From Inconstantimicrobium porci (GTDB taxonomy: Bacteria; Bacillota; Clostridia; Clostridiales; Clostridiaceae), in assembly GCF_009696465.1 (NCBI RefSeq), contig NZ_VULX01000002.1, forward strand, positions 1-64,000: DNA of 64,000 nt, given 5' to 3'. The notes under the pieces are model-generated. The model saw nothing but the letters and a program-made list of their open reading frames with translations. It was not told where the DNA came from and did not search any database. The position numbers were made by a program, and so were the translations under genes. This document shows, in pieces, positions 30,096-39,183 of this stretch. How positions within the stretch are numbered: the first letter of the stretch is position 1; every line of letters begins with the position of its first letter.

Positions 30096-31508
30096 TTAAA
30101 ATTTAAAATATAAAAACGGACTATAACTTTCATAAACAAGGAATGCAGTTGAGATAACAAAAATCGCCATTGAAATAACTACTGATACTATAATTCCAGG
30201 TGTCTTCTTCTTTTCTGTAATATACATTATAATCCTTTTTACAAGAGGTGTTGCACATATTATTGAAATAAATAAAATCAATAAATTACTGCTAATAAGA
30301 TATTTTGCCATATTATCAATCATTAAATTGTTTCCTGCACCAAACATTATTCCTATATATGAAAAAGCTTTATTAATGCTTTCACTGTCAAAGAATACCC
30401 ATCCGACAGTCACGATTATCATTGAATAAATAATCCCGAATATCTTAGGAATCTTTTTTAGATATTTAAGCAGAAATAACTTTTCAATTATGATTATTAC
30501 TCCGTAATAAAGTCCCCAGAATACAAATGTCCAGTTTGATCCATGCCATAATCCTGTTGCAAACCACACAACACAAAGATTAAAAATCTGTCTTGATTTA
30601 CCTCTTCTATTTCCTCCAAGCGGAATGTATATGTAGTCTTTAAACCATGATCCCAGAGAAATATGCCACCTTCTCCAGAATTCAGTTATGCTCCTTGATA
30701 TATAGGGGAAATCAAAGTTCTCCTTAAACTCAAATCCCATCATCTGTCCAAGACCTATAGCCATATCTGAATACCCGCTGAAATCAAAATAAATCTGCAG
30801 AGTAAATGAGATTATACCAATCCACGATGAAATAACAGATATGCTGCCATACTGCATTGACTTAACATTATTCCATATAAGACTTAAGTTATTAGCAAGT
30901 ATGACCTTTTTGCCAAGTCCAAATAAAAATCTCTGAATACCATACGCAAACTTTTCTATAGTCTCATTCCTATTAATAATCTGATTTTTTAAGTCTGTAA
31001 ACCTGCCAATAGGTCCTGCTGTAAGCTGATAAAACATAGATACATATGTGCCGAAATTAATAAAGTTTCTTTCTGCTTCAACTTTGTTCAGATATACATC
31101 AGCCATATATGAAACAAGCTTAAATGTATAAAAAGATATGCCAAGAGGCAGCGGCAGAGCTTTTACCCTTAAAGATGTGCCACACAAAGCATTTATATTA
31201 TTAATCAAAAATCCGTAGTACTTGAAGAAAAACAGTACACTTATATTTATAACCAGGACAGTAACAAATATAAATCTACTCTTATCCTTATCCGCTCTGG
31301 TCTTCTCAACAATAATTGCTCCAAAATAATCAACTATTACTGAAATGAGCAGTAAAGCTATATAGTAAGGTTCTCCCCATGCATAAAATAATATGCTGGC
31401 TATAAACACAACTAAATTCCTGAATCTCTTAGGTGTAATATAATAAATCAACAATGTCATTGGTAAAAATATGTATATAAATATTAAGCTGCTAAATACC
31501 AAAATCAA
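30096..31508 (-). CDS. MBOAT-family O-acyltransferase (AlgI/DltB-like)
   Basis: A 470-residue membrane protein with about 11 helices. Family motifs are FWRRWHISLGSWFKDYIYIPLGGNR (seen in full) and the invariant histidine in ATGLWHGSNWTF. AlgI/DltB-type proteins take an acyl group from the cytoplasm and pass it to an outer acceptor. With the DHHW gene downstream and DUF4358/SGNH genes upstream, it probably acetylates a secreted or wall polymer. The polymer is not identifiable from this window. Confidence 0.93.
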   Translation of the reverse strand: MILVFSSLIFIYIFLPMTLLIYYITPKRFRNLVVFIASILFYAWGEPYYIALLLISVIVDYFGAIIVEKTRADKDKSRFIFVTVLVINISVLFFFKYYGFLINNINALCGTSLRVKALPLPLGISFYTFKLVSYMADVYLNKVEAERNFINFGTYVSMFYQLTAGPIGRFTDLKNQIINRNETIEKFAYGIQRFLFGLGKKVILANNLSLIWNNVKSMQYGSISVISSWIGIISFTLQIYFDFSGYSDMAIGLGQMMGFEFKENFDFPYISRSITEFWRRWHISLGSWFKDYIYIPLGGNRRGKSRQIFNLCVVWFATGLWHGSNWTFVFWGLYYGVIIIIEKLFLLKYLKKIPKIFGIIYSMIIVTVGWVFFDSESINKAFSYIGIMFGAGNNLMIDNMAKYLISSNLLILFISIICATPLVKRIIMYITEKKKTPGIIVSVVISMAIFVISTAFLVYESYSPFLYFKF

Positions 31509-31659
31509 TCACTCCACACTACTTTTTTAATTAGTCCCACATTTCTCTGTTAAGACAATAAGTCATTTTGATAAGTAAAAATTTAAAATTTAAATTCTAC
31601 ATTAATTCTCAAGTTATCCAATTTACAAAGAATCTACTCTAAGAATTGAAAAAACTAAA

Positions 31660-32163
31660 TTAAGCGAAACAATCATCTACTGTTTTTTCTATTTTGCTGC
31701 TGTCTTTTGAAATAATAAGAATAAGGTATTCTCCTTCTTCTTTCAGCACACATTTTTTAATTATTTCATATTCTTTTGGTCTGTACTGCATAAAACTTTT
31801 TTCCTGCTTATCAATTCTTGACTGCACTTTCTCTTTTATAACTTTTAAATCATCCTGAGATTTTGTCTTAAGAACAAGGATTTCATCTGCATCCATATTG
31901 CTTTTAGGTGCATACAGCAGAAACTTTTCAGCTTCGTCTTTGTTTATGCCGTATAGTCTTCTTAAAGTTCTGCTGTCACCCTTAGTCATCCTGCTGATAT
32001 ATGGTGTTTTCTTTAAATTTCTATTAATATCAGTTACTGACGCATCTTTCACCTTAATCACGTTGTACATCATGGTAAACACATTAAGGACAATTACTAT
32101 AAGCAATAAATATAATAATGAATATGCTATCTTTTTATAATTAATTTTTTCTTCTCTGATCAT
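31660..32163 (-). CDS. DUF4358-type extracytoplasmic protein
   Basis: 167 residues with one N-terminal membrane helix (about 12-31). The rest is an outside domain with the pattern KSNMDADEILVLKTKSQDD, then VQSRIDKQEKSFMQYRPKEYE and YLILIISKDSSKIEKTV, which fits DUF4358 as found next to MBOAT genes in clostridia. Function unknown. It lies between the SGNH gene (18 bases upstream) and the MBOAT gene (about 150 bases downstream). Confidence 0.75.
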   Translation of the reverse strand: MIREEKINYKKIAYSLLYLLLIVIVLNVFTMMYNVIKVKDASVTDINRNLKKTPYISRMTKGDSRTLRRLYGINKDEAEKFLLYAPKSNMDADEILVLKTKSQDDLKVIKEKVQSRIDKQEKSFMQYRPKEYEIIKKCVLKEEGEYLILIISKDSSKIEKTVDDCFA

Positions 32164-32181
32164 ATATTCAGCCAGCCTTTG

Positions 32182-32985
32182 CTACTTTTTGTTGTTTTCC
32201 ATCTCATCATGAATATAATTAAGCATGACTTTGTAAAAGTCGTATTTAAAATGTATTCCATCTGGTTCATGCATTGAATCTTTACCCATGGTCAGCTTGT
32301 TTATATCAATATAATTAACGCCTTCATTCTTTGCCACCTCAACAGCAGCACTTCTGTATTGATCCAAATTCTTATTATTAACTGCTTTATCAGTAGCAAC
32401 TGCTTTACTATCGATAACTGATAATGGAGAAAGAATATAAATCTGTGTCTTAGGAATATTTTTCTTTACTTCCTTTACTACTTCATAATATTTTTTCTTA
32501 AACTCATCACATGTTTTAAACAGCTGTACATCATTCATTCCATAAAGCAGGAATACCTTCTGAGGCTTTATGCCATATAATTCATTAAGAGACTTTTCTA
32601 ACTGTATTAAAGTTTGTCCTTTTTTAGCAAGGACATTTATATCATTAAGATACTTATATTCCTTAATTGACTCTGTTATGGAATCACCCATAAAAACTGA
32701 GTTTGAATAATAACTTTTAAAGTCTATATTACTATTCTTTGCTGCTGAAACTGCTTTCTTATCAGCTTCATCATACTGCTTTAATGCATCCTTCTTACTG
32801 TCAATTTCCTGTTCAATTGAAGCAACATCCTTATTTTCAAGACTTGCTAAGTATACCTGTCCCTTTTTATCGCTTTCATCTTTATAAGATACTGCTGAGT
32901 TTTTATTATATAAACCGACTGCCATAACAGCTAAAAGTGCTATTATAGACACTCCTGAAATAAACATTCGTACAATTTTTTTCAC
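32182..32985 (-). CDS. Membrane-anchored SGNH/GDSL hydrolase
   Basis: 267 residues with one N-terminal anchor helix (about 7-25). The GDSL block is VFMGDSITES (nucleophile Ser), then YGMNDVQLF with the oxyanion Asn, and DGIHFKYDFY with the Asp-x-x-His pair. Such proteins act as O-acetyltransferases or esterases on cell-surface glycans. It heads the SGNH-DUF4358-MBOAT-DHHW set, which suggests that it completes an acetyl-transfer system. Confidence 0.9.
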   Translation of the reverse strand: MKKIVRMFISGVSIIALLAVMAVGLYNKNSAVSYKDESDKKGQVYLASLENKDVASIEQEIDSKKDALKQYDEADKKAVSAAKNSNIDFKSYYSNSVFMGDSITESIKEYKYLNDINVLAKKGQTLIQLEKSLNELYGIKPQKVFLLYGMNDVQLFKTCDEFKKKYYEVVKEVKKNIPKTQIYILSPLSVIDSKAVATDKAVNNKNLDQYRSAAVEVAKNEGVNYIDINKLTMGKDSMHEPDGIHFKYDFYKVMLNYIHDEMENNKK

Positions 32986-33196
32986 TTTGTATCCCTCAAT
33001 TCACAACTTACTCAAAAAAACACACTATCTATTATATTACAATTTGTATATCTTTTGCTAGAAAAGTAATAGTTTTTGTAGAAAAAAACTGCTTATTGTC
33101 TTATTTAGTTATTCTAAAAAATATTTTCTATTATTGAAAAAGAGCGATAATTTGATTAAACTTTATTTTATAAGGAAATTTGAAAGGACGAGCTCT

Positions 33197-33466
33197 ATGT
33201 GTTATGTATATATTTTAAGATGTTCAGATAAGACTTTATATACAGGCTGGACAAATGATTTGAAAAAAAGAATTGCAACTCATAATAAAGGCAGAGGTGC
33301 TAAATACACAAAATGCAGGCTGCCGGTGGAACTTATCTACTTTGAAGAATGCACAGACAAATCGGCAGCGCTAAAAAGAGAATATGCGATTAAACAGCTT
33401 TCACGAGCTGAAAAGTTTGACTTAATTAATAATTCATCATGCTTTCTATCTCATTCCTTCTCTTAA
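33197..33466 (+). CDS. GIY-YIG superfamily protein (UPF0213/YhbQ-like)
   Basis: 89 residues: CYVYILRCSDKTLYTGWTND holds the GIY-YIG pair (YVYIL and YTGWT), followed by the conserved arginine in KKRIATHNKG, then the KYTKCRLPVELIYFE segment with the family's glutamate. This is the small single-domain form (YhbQ/YazA). ATG 33197 is preferred, with ribosome site GAAAGG. The function of this group is not settled. Its 3' end overlaps the minus-strand relic by 41 bases. Confidence 0.88.
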   Translation: MCYVYILRCSDKTLYTGWTNDLKKRIATHNKGRGAKYTKCRLPVELIYFEECTDKSAALKREYAIKQLSRAEKFDLINNSSCFLSHSFS

Positions 33467-33707
33467 TCAGCTCCTCCTGCTTTCTTCTCATTTTAAAAGT
33501 TATATTTTTATAACTACTTTCCGAAATGCGGTTATTGATTTTATCCTCATATAATGTTAAAAACTTCTTCTCAAATGTGCATAAAACATTATTAACTGTT
33601 AACAATTCCCTTTTGTAGTCTCTACCGAAATTATCATTTTCTGCTTTCCTGTAATATTTAACTTTATCTATGGTACTATTGACTGGTTCACAAAAATAAT
33701 TTTCCAT
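33426..33707 (-). pseudogene. Probable relic of the coiled-coil end of a large serine recombinase, or a small helical protein
   Basis: 93 residues from ATG 33707, which has a good GAGGAGG ribosome site. The C-terminal half (FLTLYEDKINNRISESSYKN, then RRKQEELIKRRNEIESM) matches the LYxDxxxGxISxxxY coiled-coil pattern found after the zinc ribbon of large serine recombinases. No resolvase or zinc domain is present. A 23-codon frame upstream (about 33723-33791) may be another piece. It could be a free-standing protein; I rate relic slightly more likely. Confidence 0.45.
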
Positions 33708-33866
33708 AGCTTTAATTTTCCTCCTCATTGCTACTACGATTTTTGTAATAAGTCTTTCTATCAATTTTTATTTGATTTACCATGCAAAGTATCATTCAAA
33801 GCATCTTCCTGTTGCAATTTTGATTAATTTCTACCATATAAATTATTCTTTTATTTAAATTTATTA

Positions 33867-34574
33867 TTAAAACTCCATTCTTATGCCATTAACCTTCAAC
33901 CATTGTTTTCTAATTTTATAATCAGGCATTATATTTTCAACGCTGTTCCAAAATTCTTTAGAATGATTTTTATATTCAAAATGACACATTTCATGAACAA
34001 CAATGTAGTCAACAGCGTTTATATCAGCCATAACACATCTCCAGTTAAAAAGTATCCTGTTATCATAAGTGCAACTTGCCCATCTACTCTTCTGCTCTTT
34101 AACTTTTATTTCTTTTGGACTATCTCTAAAATATTTTTGATATAAAGCAATTCTCTCTGTAACAACATTAATACACTGTACCTTATACCATTTTTTTAAT
34201 TCCTCCTTTATCTTTTCTTTATCATAGATATCAACAGTAATTATTATTTTGTCTTCAGTCTTAGTTATATTCGTCTTTTTATATAATTCATTAATTATGA
34301 TTTCAAGAGGATACTCTTTTCCTAAAAACATAAGACTGGAGCCATTTTCAAGTGTTCTTTCAACCTTTGCCTTCTGCATCTCTTTAATTTCCTGCTGCTT
34401 TATCATAATCCATTCAGATTTAGACTGTATGAACTTAATTACGTCATCATTTTTCATTCTTAATGGACATCTGACGATTATACCTCCATCGTATTTCATT
34501 GTTATCGAGATACTCTTTCTTCTGCTACGTATAAGCTCAAATTCCACTTTCATTTTATTATATTCAACTTTCAA
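33867..34574 (-). CDS. YgjP-like (DUF45) zinc metalloprotease-fold protein
   Basis: 235 residues. The N-terminal half has strands with RRKSISITMKYDGGIIVRCP and the PLRM turn. The C-terminal half has RWASCTYDNRILFNWRCVMA then the metal motif VHEMCHFEYKNHSKEFW (H-E-x-x-H with a downstream His/Glu), which is diagnostic for the YgjP/SprT-like family. Its substrate is unknown; homologues often occur near restriction systems but also alone, as here. The TTG start at 34574 has GGTGAT upstream. Confidence 0.85.
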   Translation of the reverse strand: MKVEYNKMKVEFELIRSRRKSISITMKYDGGIIVRCPLRMKNDDVIKFIQSKSEWIMIKQQEIKEMQKAKVERTLENGSSLMFLGKEYPLEIIINELYKKTNITKTEDKIIITVDIYDKEKIKEELKKWYKVQCINVVTERIALYQKYFRDSPKEIKVKEQKSRWASCTYDNRILFNWRCVMADINAVDYIVVHEMCHFEYKNHSKEFWNSVENIMPDYKIRKQWLKVNGIRMEF

Positions 34575-34729
34575 AGTTTATCACCATTTTTTCTTTCATA
34601 ATTTCATTTAATTATATTTTATACTACAGATTCCAATATACAACAAAAAAAAAATAATGTTATATTTAATATATATTTATAGGACCATTGCGCACTTAGT
34701 CATCTTGATAAATAGCAGTTGGAAAGTCA

Positions 34730-34860
34730 ATTTATAATTTATATTGTATAATGTATAATTTAGGTTGAAATTCATGAGCACGGCTTCATGAATTTCTATT
34801 CTATAATAATAGAGGATACCTCAAACCTCTGATTAAATAATCTACAGAGTTTTAAAGGAT
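34730..34860. repeat. MITE-like palindromic repeat (copy C)
   Basis: It begins TATAATGTATAATTTAGG, then GAAATTCATGA...TCATGAATTTC hairpin, then AGAGGATACCTCAAACCTCTG. This is the same order as in the element at 17719-17992. Nothing else is seen in 34575-34902. Confidence 0.65.
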
Positions 34861-34902
34861 GATATATGTGCATAATTCTAACAAAAAAGAGGAGATGATA
34901 TT

Positions 34903-36471
34903 TTGAATAAAGCCTATACTACAGATTACATAAAAAGAGATTTTGGAGAGCCTCACAATAAAAAAATAAACTTTAAATATACTAGGCAATACTTTGACCT
35001 TCTGGAAGAAGACGAATACACAATCGATGATCAGACATGGTCTGACCTTAATATGGACCAAGCCTTTGTTAAACTTGACCATACTTATAGTTCACCTGGT
35101 CAATCAAAACTTTATGCAATGCTTAGAAATCCACTATTTAGTCAGCAGAAACTTGATGAAAGAAGTAGCATGATTGAATTTTTAACAAGAAGTGCTGATA
35201 CACGATCAAAAATGCAGTATATATTCTATACTCTTGGGCTAAATAGAAAAAACACATTTTTAGATATGGTTACTGGTGACATTAATAAAAATAAGGCCAA
35301 ATACTGGATATACACTATCCTTGGAAAGATTGTACCACTAATAATAATCATTCTAGCTTTCATCCAGAAAAAGCCGGAATACATGCTTGTACTAATGGCC
35401 TCAATATACATTAACATCTTCATTAACACTAGAGAAAAGAAAAATATAAAAAGTAACGGTATGATTTATCTTAGAAAGCTGCTTACAGCTGGTAAGAAAC
35501 TTTCTTCTTTTAAAAATGAAGAGTTAAAAGGATATACAACAAGAATCAAAGAGCTTAACTCAAGCTTGAGAGCAATGGATATAAGTACAAAGGCAATGAC
35601 ATTAAGTACAATGGCTGCCGGTCTTTTTGAAATATTCTCCTTAGTATTCCTTATAGATGAAGCTGCTTACTACAAAGTTGGCGAAGAACTAGATAAAAAA
35701 TTTGATGACATTATGGAACTTTATGCACTTATCGGTGAGCTTGATGCTTTAGCTGGAATGGCGTCATATAAAAAACATGTTGAAACATTATGCTCAAAAC
35801 CAACATTTACAGATAAAATATGCTTTAACATTGAAGAAGGTGTTCAGCCACTTCTGCCAAATGGAGTTCCAAACTCAATTCATATGAAGAAGAGAGGCAT
35901 AGTATTAACAGGAACAAATATGTCAGGTAAATCAACATTCCTTAGAATGCTTGGTTCAAACATACTTCTTGCTCAGACTTTTAACTTTGTACTAGCTAAA
36001 AAATATGAAGCATGCTTCTTCAACCTGGTTTCTTCAATCAGTCCTGACGACAGTCTTTCTTCAGGAAAAAGCTACTACATGGCTGAAGCAGAAGGAATAC
36101 TTAGAATCATCAAAGCACTTGATAAAGAAGTTCCTGTATTCTGTGCTATCGATGAAATATTCAGAGGAACAAACCCTATAGAAAGAATATCTGCATCTGC
36201 TGAAATACTTTCATACATTAACAAAAAGAAGTGTATTTCAATAGTTGCAACTCATGATAGAGAACTTACAGAAATACTAAAAGCAAACTATGAGTTCCAC
36301 TACTTCAGTGAAACTGTAAACTCAAAGAAAGGCTTAAACTTCGACTATAAGTTAAAAGACGGAATATCATCAACTAAAAATGCAATCAAACTTCTTGATT
36401 ACATAGGATATCCTAAAGAAATAACTGAAAAAGCATATGAACGTGCTGATAAAATAGAAGGATTTATCTAA
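34903..36471 (+). CDS. Membrane-anchored MutS-like ATPase (MutS domain V family)
   Basis: 522 residues. The C-terminal part is a MutS ATPase: Walker A GTNMSGKST at about 337-345, then the signature SISPDDSLSSGKSYYMAEA, and Walker B VFCAIDEIFRGTNPIER with VATHDREL. The N-terminal mismatch-recognition and connector domains are absent. Instead there are two hydrophobic segments at about 135-170 (KIVPLIIIILAFI and MLVLMASIYINIFI), so it is likely anchored in the membrane. It is therefore not a mismatch-repair MutS; its role is unknown. TTG 34903 with GAGGAGA upstream. The GNAT gene follows closely. Confidence 0.85.
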   Translation: MNKAYTTDYIKRDFGEPHNKKINFKYTRQYFDLLEEDEYTIDDQTWSDLNMDQAFVKLDHTYSSPGQSKLYAMLRNPLFSQQKLDERSSMIEFLTRSADTRSKMQYIFYTLGLNRKNTFLDMVTGDINKNKAKYWIYTILGKIVPLIIIILAFIQKKPEYMLVLMASIYINIFINTREKKNIKSNGMIYLRKLLTAGKKLSSFKNEELKGYTTRIKELNSSLRAMDISTKAMTLSTMAAGLFEIFSLVFLIDEAAYYKVGEELDKKFDDIMELYALIGELDALAGMASYKKHVETLCSKPTFTDKICFNIEEGVQPLLPNGVPNSIHMKKRGIVLTGTNMSGKSTFLRMLGSNILLAQTFNFVLAKKYEACFFNLVSSISPDDSLSSGKSYYMAEAEGILRIIKALDKEVPVFCAIDEIFRGTNPIERISASAEILSYINKKKCISIVATHDRELTEILKANYEFHYFSETVNSKKGLNFDYKLKDGISSTKNAIKLLDYIGYPKEITEKAYERADKIEGFI

Positions 36472-36530
36472 AAATGATTATTGTTCCTAGTGGTATAATA
36501 TACCTGTATACATACTTGGGGGCGAAAAAT

Positions 36531-37403
36531 ATGTTTAAAATAATTGATAAAAACGATATAGACTCTGCTTTAAATTTTTCCTGGAAGCTTTATCAGTCTC
36601 CAGAGACTACAAGCTATCCTATCAATATGACTAGAAAGCAGATGACTGAGAATTTTAATAAAAGTTTAGTTCAGGATGATGATGTGCTTCTTGGATATTA
36701 CGACGGCAATAATCTTACTGCAGTTTTCCATTATTACTTTATAGAAAAAGAGAATTACTTACAGACAACTGGCGTTTTCATTGAAGAAAATTATAATACA
36801 GTTATGAACGCATTTATTGATAAATTAAAAAATGAGTATCCTGGCTACAAAGTTGTATTAGGTTTTCCTAAGGAAAATAAAAATGCAAATGAGTACTGCT
36901 TAAAAAATCATTATAATTGTAAAGAATCAGCTACAGTTATGAAGCTCCGTCCATCTGAGTTTAAACCGTCAAAAAACAACAACTGTATTACAAAGGTAAC
37001 TGAAGAAAACTTTGAGGAATATGCACCTTTTCATGATAATTTTTTTGCAGGCTTCTTCTGGACAAGCAGTAAACTAAAAGACGTATTTAATAATGAACAA
37101 AATCACTGGTATATGTTTTACTATAAGATTAACGAAAAAATTGAAGGCTGTTCATTTATTAGAAGGTATGAAAAAGATAATTCTTTAGAAATATACGGAC
37201 TTGATTTTTCTCCAGAATATGAAACAAAAGAAAATGTAACAGCACTTCTATCTTATACATTGAAATACTGCTTTGAACATATAAACGGCATAACAGAAGC
37301 ATCTGACTTCATTGATGATGACAACACTATTGAAATTGCAGCATCAGAAGAATTAGGTTTTAGGCCCACTAATTCTTATCGCAGCTACGAAATGATACTA
37401 TAA
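36531..37403 (+). CDS. GNAT-family N-acetyltransferase, two-domain
   Basis: 290 residues. Both halves look like weak GNAT folds: the first (about 1-145) includes FHYYFIEKENYLQTTGVFI, and the second includes YGLDFSPEYETKENVTALLSYTLKYC, where the acetyl-CoA site is expected. The ATG at 36531 has the ribosome site GGGGGCG and follows a TATAATAT box at 36495-36502. An earlier start near 36474 would overlap the previous gene. Substrate unknown. Likely part of a small unit with the MutS-like gene. Confidence 0.75.
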   Translation: MFKIIDKNDIDSALNFSWKLYQSPETTSYPINMTRKQMTENFNKSLVQDDDVLLGYYDGNNLTAVFHYYFIEKENYLQTTGVFIEENYNTVMNAFIDKLKNEYPGYKVVLGFPKENKNANEYCLKNHYNCKESATVMKLRPSEFKPSKNNNCITKVTEENFEEYAPFHDNFFAGFFWTSSKLKDVFNNEQNHWYMFYYKINEKIEGCSFIRRYEKDNSLEIYGLDFSPEYETKENVTALLSYTLKYCFEHINGITEASDFIDDDNTIEIAASEELGFRPTNSYRSYEMIL

Positions 37404-37501
37404 TAAAGAGAATTTTTACGTATAATTTTTGTTGATTTTTTTACAATATTCGTTTAAAATCTTCTTGTACGAATAATTAAATATTTAATTATAATAACAT
37501 T

Positions 37502-37571
37502 CGCTTATATAATTCTAGTAATATGGTCTAGATGTTTCTACGAGCTACCGTAAAAAGCTTAACTATGAGTA
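37502..37571 (+). promoter_or_regulatory. Guanine-type purine riboswitch in front of a flavoprotein gene
   Basis: P1 pairs CTTATA with TATGAG. P2 loop reads TAATATGG, J2/3 reads GTTTCTAC, P3 loop reads ACCGTAAA, and J3/1 reads AACTATG with C at the specificity position, so guanine is the expected ligand. All core elements are canonical. The aptamer ends seven bases before GGAGG (37578-37582) and 18 bases before the ATG, and no T-run terminator follows, so control is probably at translation initiation. Confidence 0.9.
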
Positions 37572-37589
37572 CATTTTGGAGGTTTTATT

Positions 37590-38993
37590 ATGAAATATGA
37601 TGTAATAATAGTAGGAGCAGGTCCAGCAGGAATTTTCACAGCTTTAGAAGCAAAATCTAAAAATCCGAACAAAAACATTCTTCTTATCGAAGAAGGCAGA
37701 AGAATTGATAAAAGATCTTGTCCTAAAGCTAAGACTAACAAATGCGTATCATGCAAACCTTACTGTAACATTACTTCAGGATTTTCTGGAGCAGGCGCAT
37801 TTTCTGATGGAAAGTTATCATTAAGCCATGAAGTTGGTGGAGACCTTCCCGAATTAGTTGGAATAAAGGTAATTCAAGATTACATAGACTATACTGACAA
37901 AATATACTTAAGCTTTGGTGCTGACACAAAAGTTGAAGGCGTTGGACAAAATGAAGCAGTTAAAGAAATTAGAAAAAAAGCCATTCAAGCTGACTTAAAG
38001 CTTGTTGACTGTCCTATAAGACATTTAGGAACAGAAATGGCTCATCAGATATATTTAAAAATACAAAACAAACTTTTAGAACTTGGTGTTGAAATTAAAT
38101 TCAATACTGTTGTAAAAGATCTTGTAATTGAAAATTCAGAAATCAAAGGTGTTATTATCGCTGATACTATGAATCAGACACAAGAAGACACTGTTTACGG
38201 AGATATGACAGTAGTTGCAACAGGAAGAAAAGGTGCTGACTGGTTAAGTGATATGTGCGTAAAACACGATATAGATCACAAAGCTGGTACTGTAGATATT
38301 GGTGTCCGTGTGGAAGTAAGAAATGAAATTATGGAAAGTGTTAATAACGTATTATATGAATCAAAACTTATTGGCTACCCTGCTCCATTTAGGGACAAGG
38401 TCAGAACTTTCTGCCAGAATCCAGGTGGATTTGTAAGCCAGGAAAACTACGATAATGATTTAGCAATTGTTAATGGTCACTCATATAAAAACAAGAAATC
38501 AAACAACACTAACCTTGCTATATTAAGTTCACACAACTTCTCTTCTCCTTTTAATGAACCTATTAAATATGGAAAAAGAGTTGCTGAACTTGTAAATATG
38601 CTTGGAGGAGGAAAAATACTTGTTCAAAGATATGGTGATATCCTTGATGGTAAGAGAACTTGGCCAAAGGAACTTCATCAGTCAAATGTTGAATACACTC
38701 TTCCAGATGCAGAAGCTGGAGATTTAACTTCAGCAATTCCTTATAGAACTATGACAAATATATTAAACTTCATAGAAGCTATGAACACTGTAGTTCCTGG
38801 TTTTGCAAGCAGAGAAACTTTGCTTTATGGTCCAGAAATCAAGTTCTACAGCAACAAAGTTAATATCAATAAGGATTTCCAGACAAACATCAAAGGACTA
38901 TACTGCTTAGGCGATTCAAGCGGTTGGACAAGAGGTCTGATGATGGCTTCAGCTATGGGTGTTATGATGGGTAGAAATATCGCTCAAAATTAA
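37590..38993 (+). CDS. FAD-dependent oxidoreductase of the COG2509 type
   Basis: 467 residues. The N-terminus is a dinucleotide fold, IIVGAGPAGIFTALEAKSK. It is followed by a cysteine cluster Cys44, Cys52, Cys55 and Cys59 in RSCPKAKTNKCVSCKPYC and by SGFSGAGAFSDGKLSL. The second half has VATGRKGADWLSDM and the C-terminal flavin site GLYCLGDSSGWTRGLMMAS. This fits the COG2509 'FAD-dependent dehydrogenase' group of unknown substrate. The cysteines could hold a metal or act in redox. The gene is directly behind a guanine riboswitch, so it may act in purine chemistry (inference). A terminator follows it. Confidence 0.85.
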   Translation: MKYDVIIVGAGPAGIFTALEAKSKNPNKNILLIEEGRRIDKRSCPKAKTNKCVSCKPYCNITSGFSGAGAFSDGKLSLSHEVGGDLPELVGIKVIQDYIDYTDKIYLSFGADTKVEGVGQNEAVKEIRKKAIQADLKLVDCPIRHLGTEMAHQIYLKIQNKLLELGVEIKFNTVVKDLVIENSEIKGVIIADTMNQTQEDTVYGDMTVVATGRKGADWLSDMCVKHDIDHKAGTVDIGVRVEVRNEIMESVNNVLYESKLIGYPAPFRDKVRTFCQNPGGFVSQENYDNDLAIVNGHSYKNKKSNNTNLAILSSHNFSSPFNEPIKYGKRVAELVNMLGGGKILVQRYGDILDGKRTWPKELHQSNVEYTLPDAEAGDLTSAIPYRTMTNILNFIEAMNTVVPGFASRETLLYGPEIKFYSNKVNINKDFQTNIKGLYCLGDSSGWTRGLMMASAMGVMMGRNIAQN

Positions 38994-39022
38994 TTAGATT
39001 ATTTAGAATTTATAATGAGAAG

Positions 39023-39058
39023 AAAAGCCATGAGACACGCTCATGGCTTTTTTATTTT
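39023..39058 (+). terminator. Terminator of the flavoprotein gene
   Basis: AAAAGCCATGAG and CTCATGGCTTTT form a 12-bp stem with loop ACACG, followed by a T-rich tail. Confidence 0.92.
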
Positions 39059-39183
39059 TCTTTTTTCGACATTGTTAAGTATTTATTCTATATCGTCGAT
39101 ATATTTATAAAATACTTTTAAATTTTATTAAAATGTATCAAAAAAACAGTTGATTAACTTATTATTACGAAAAGGAGATACTT

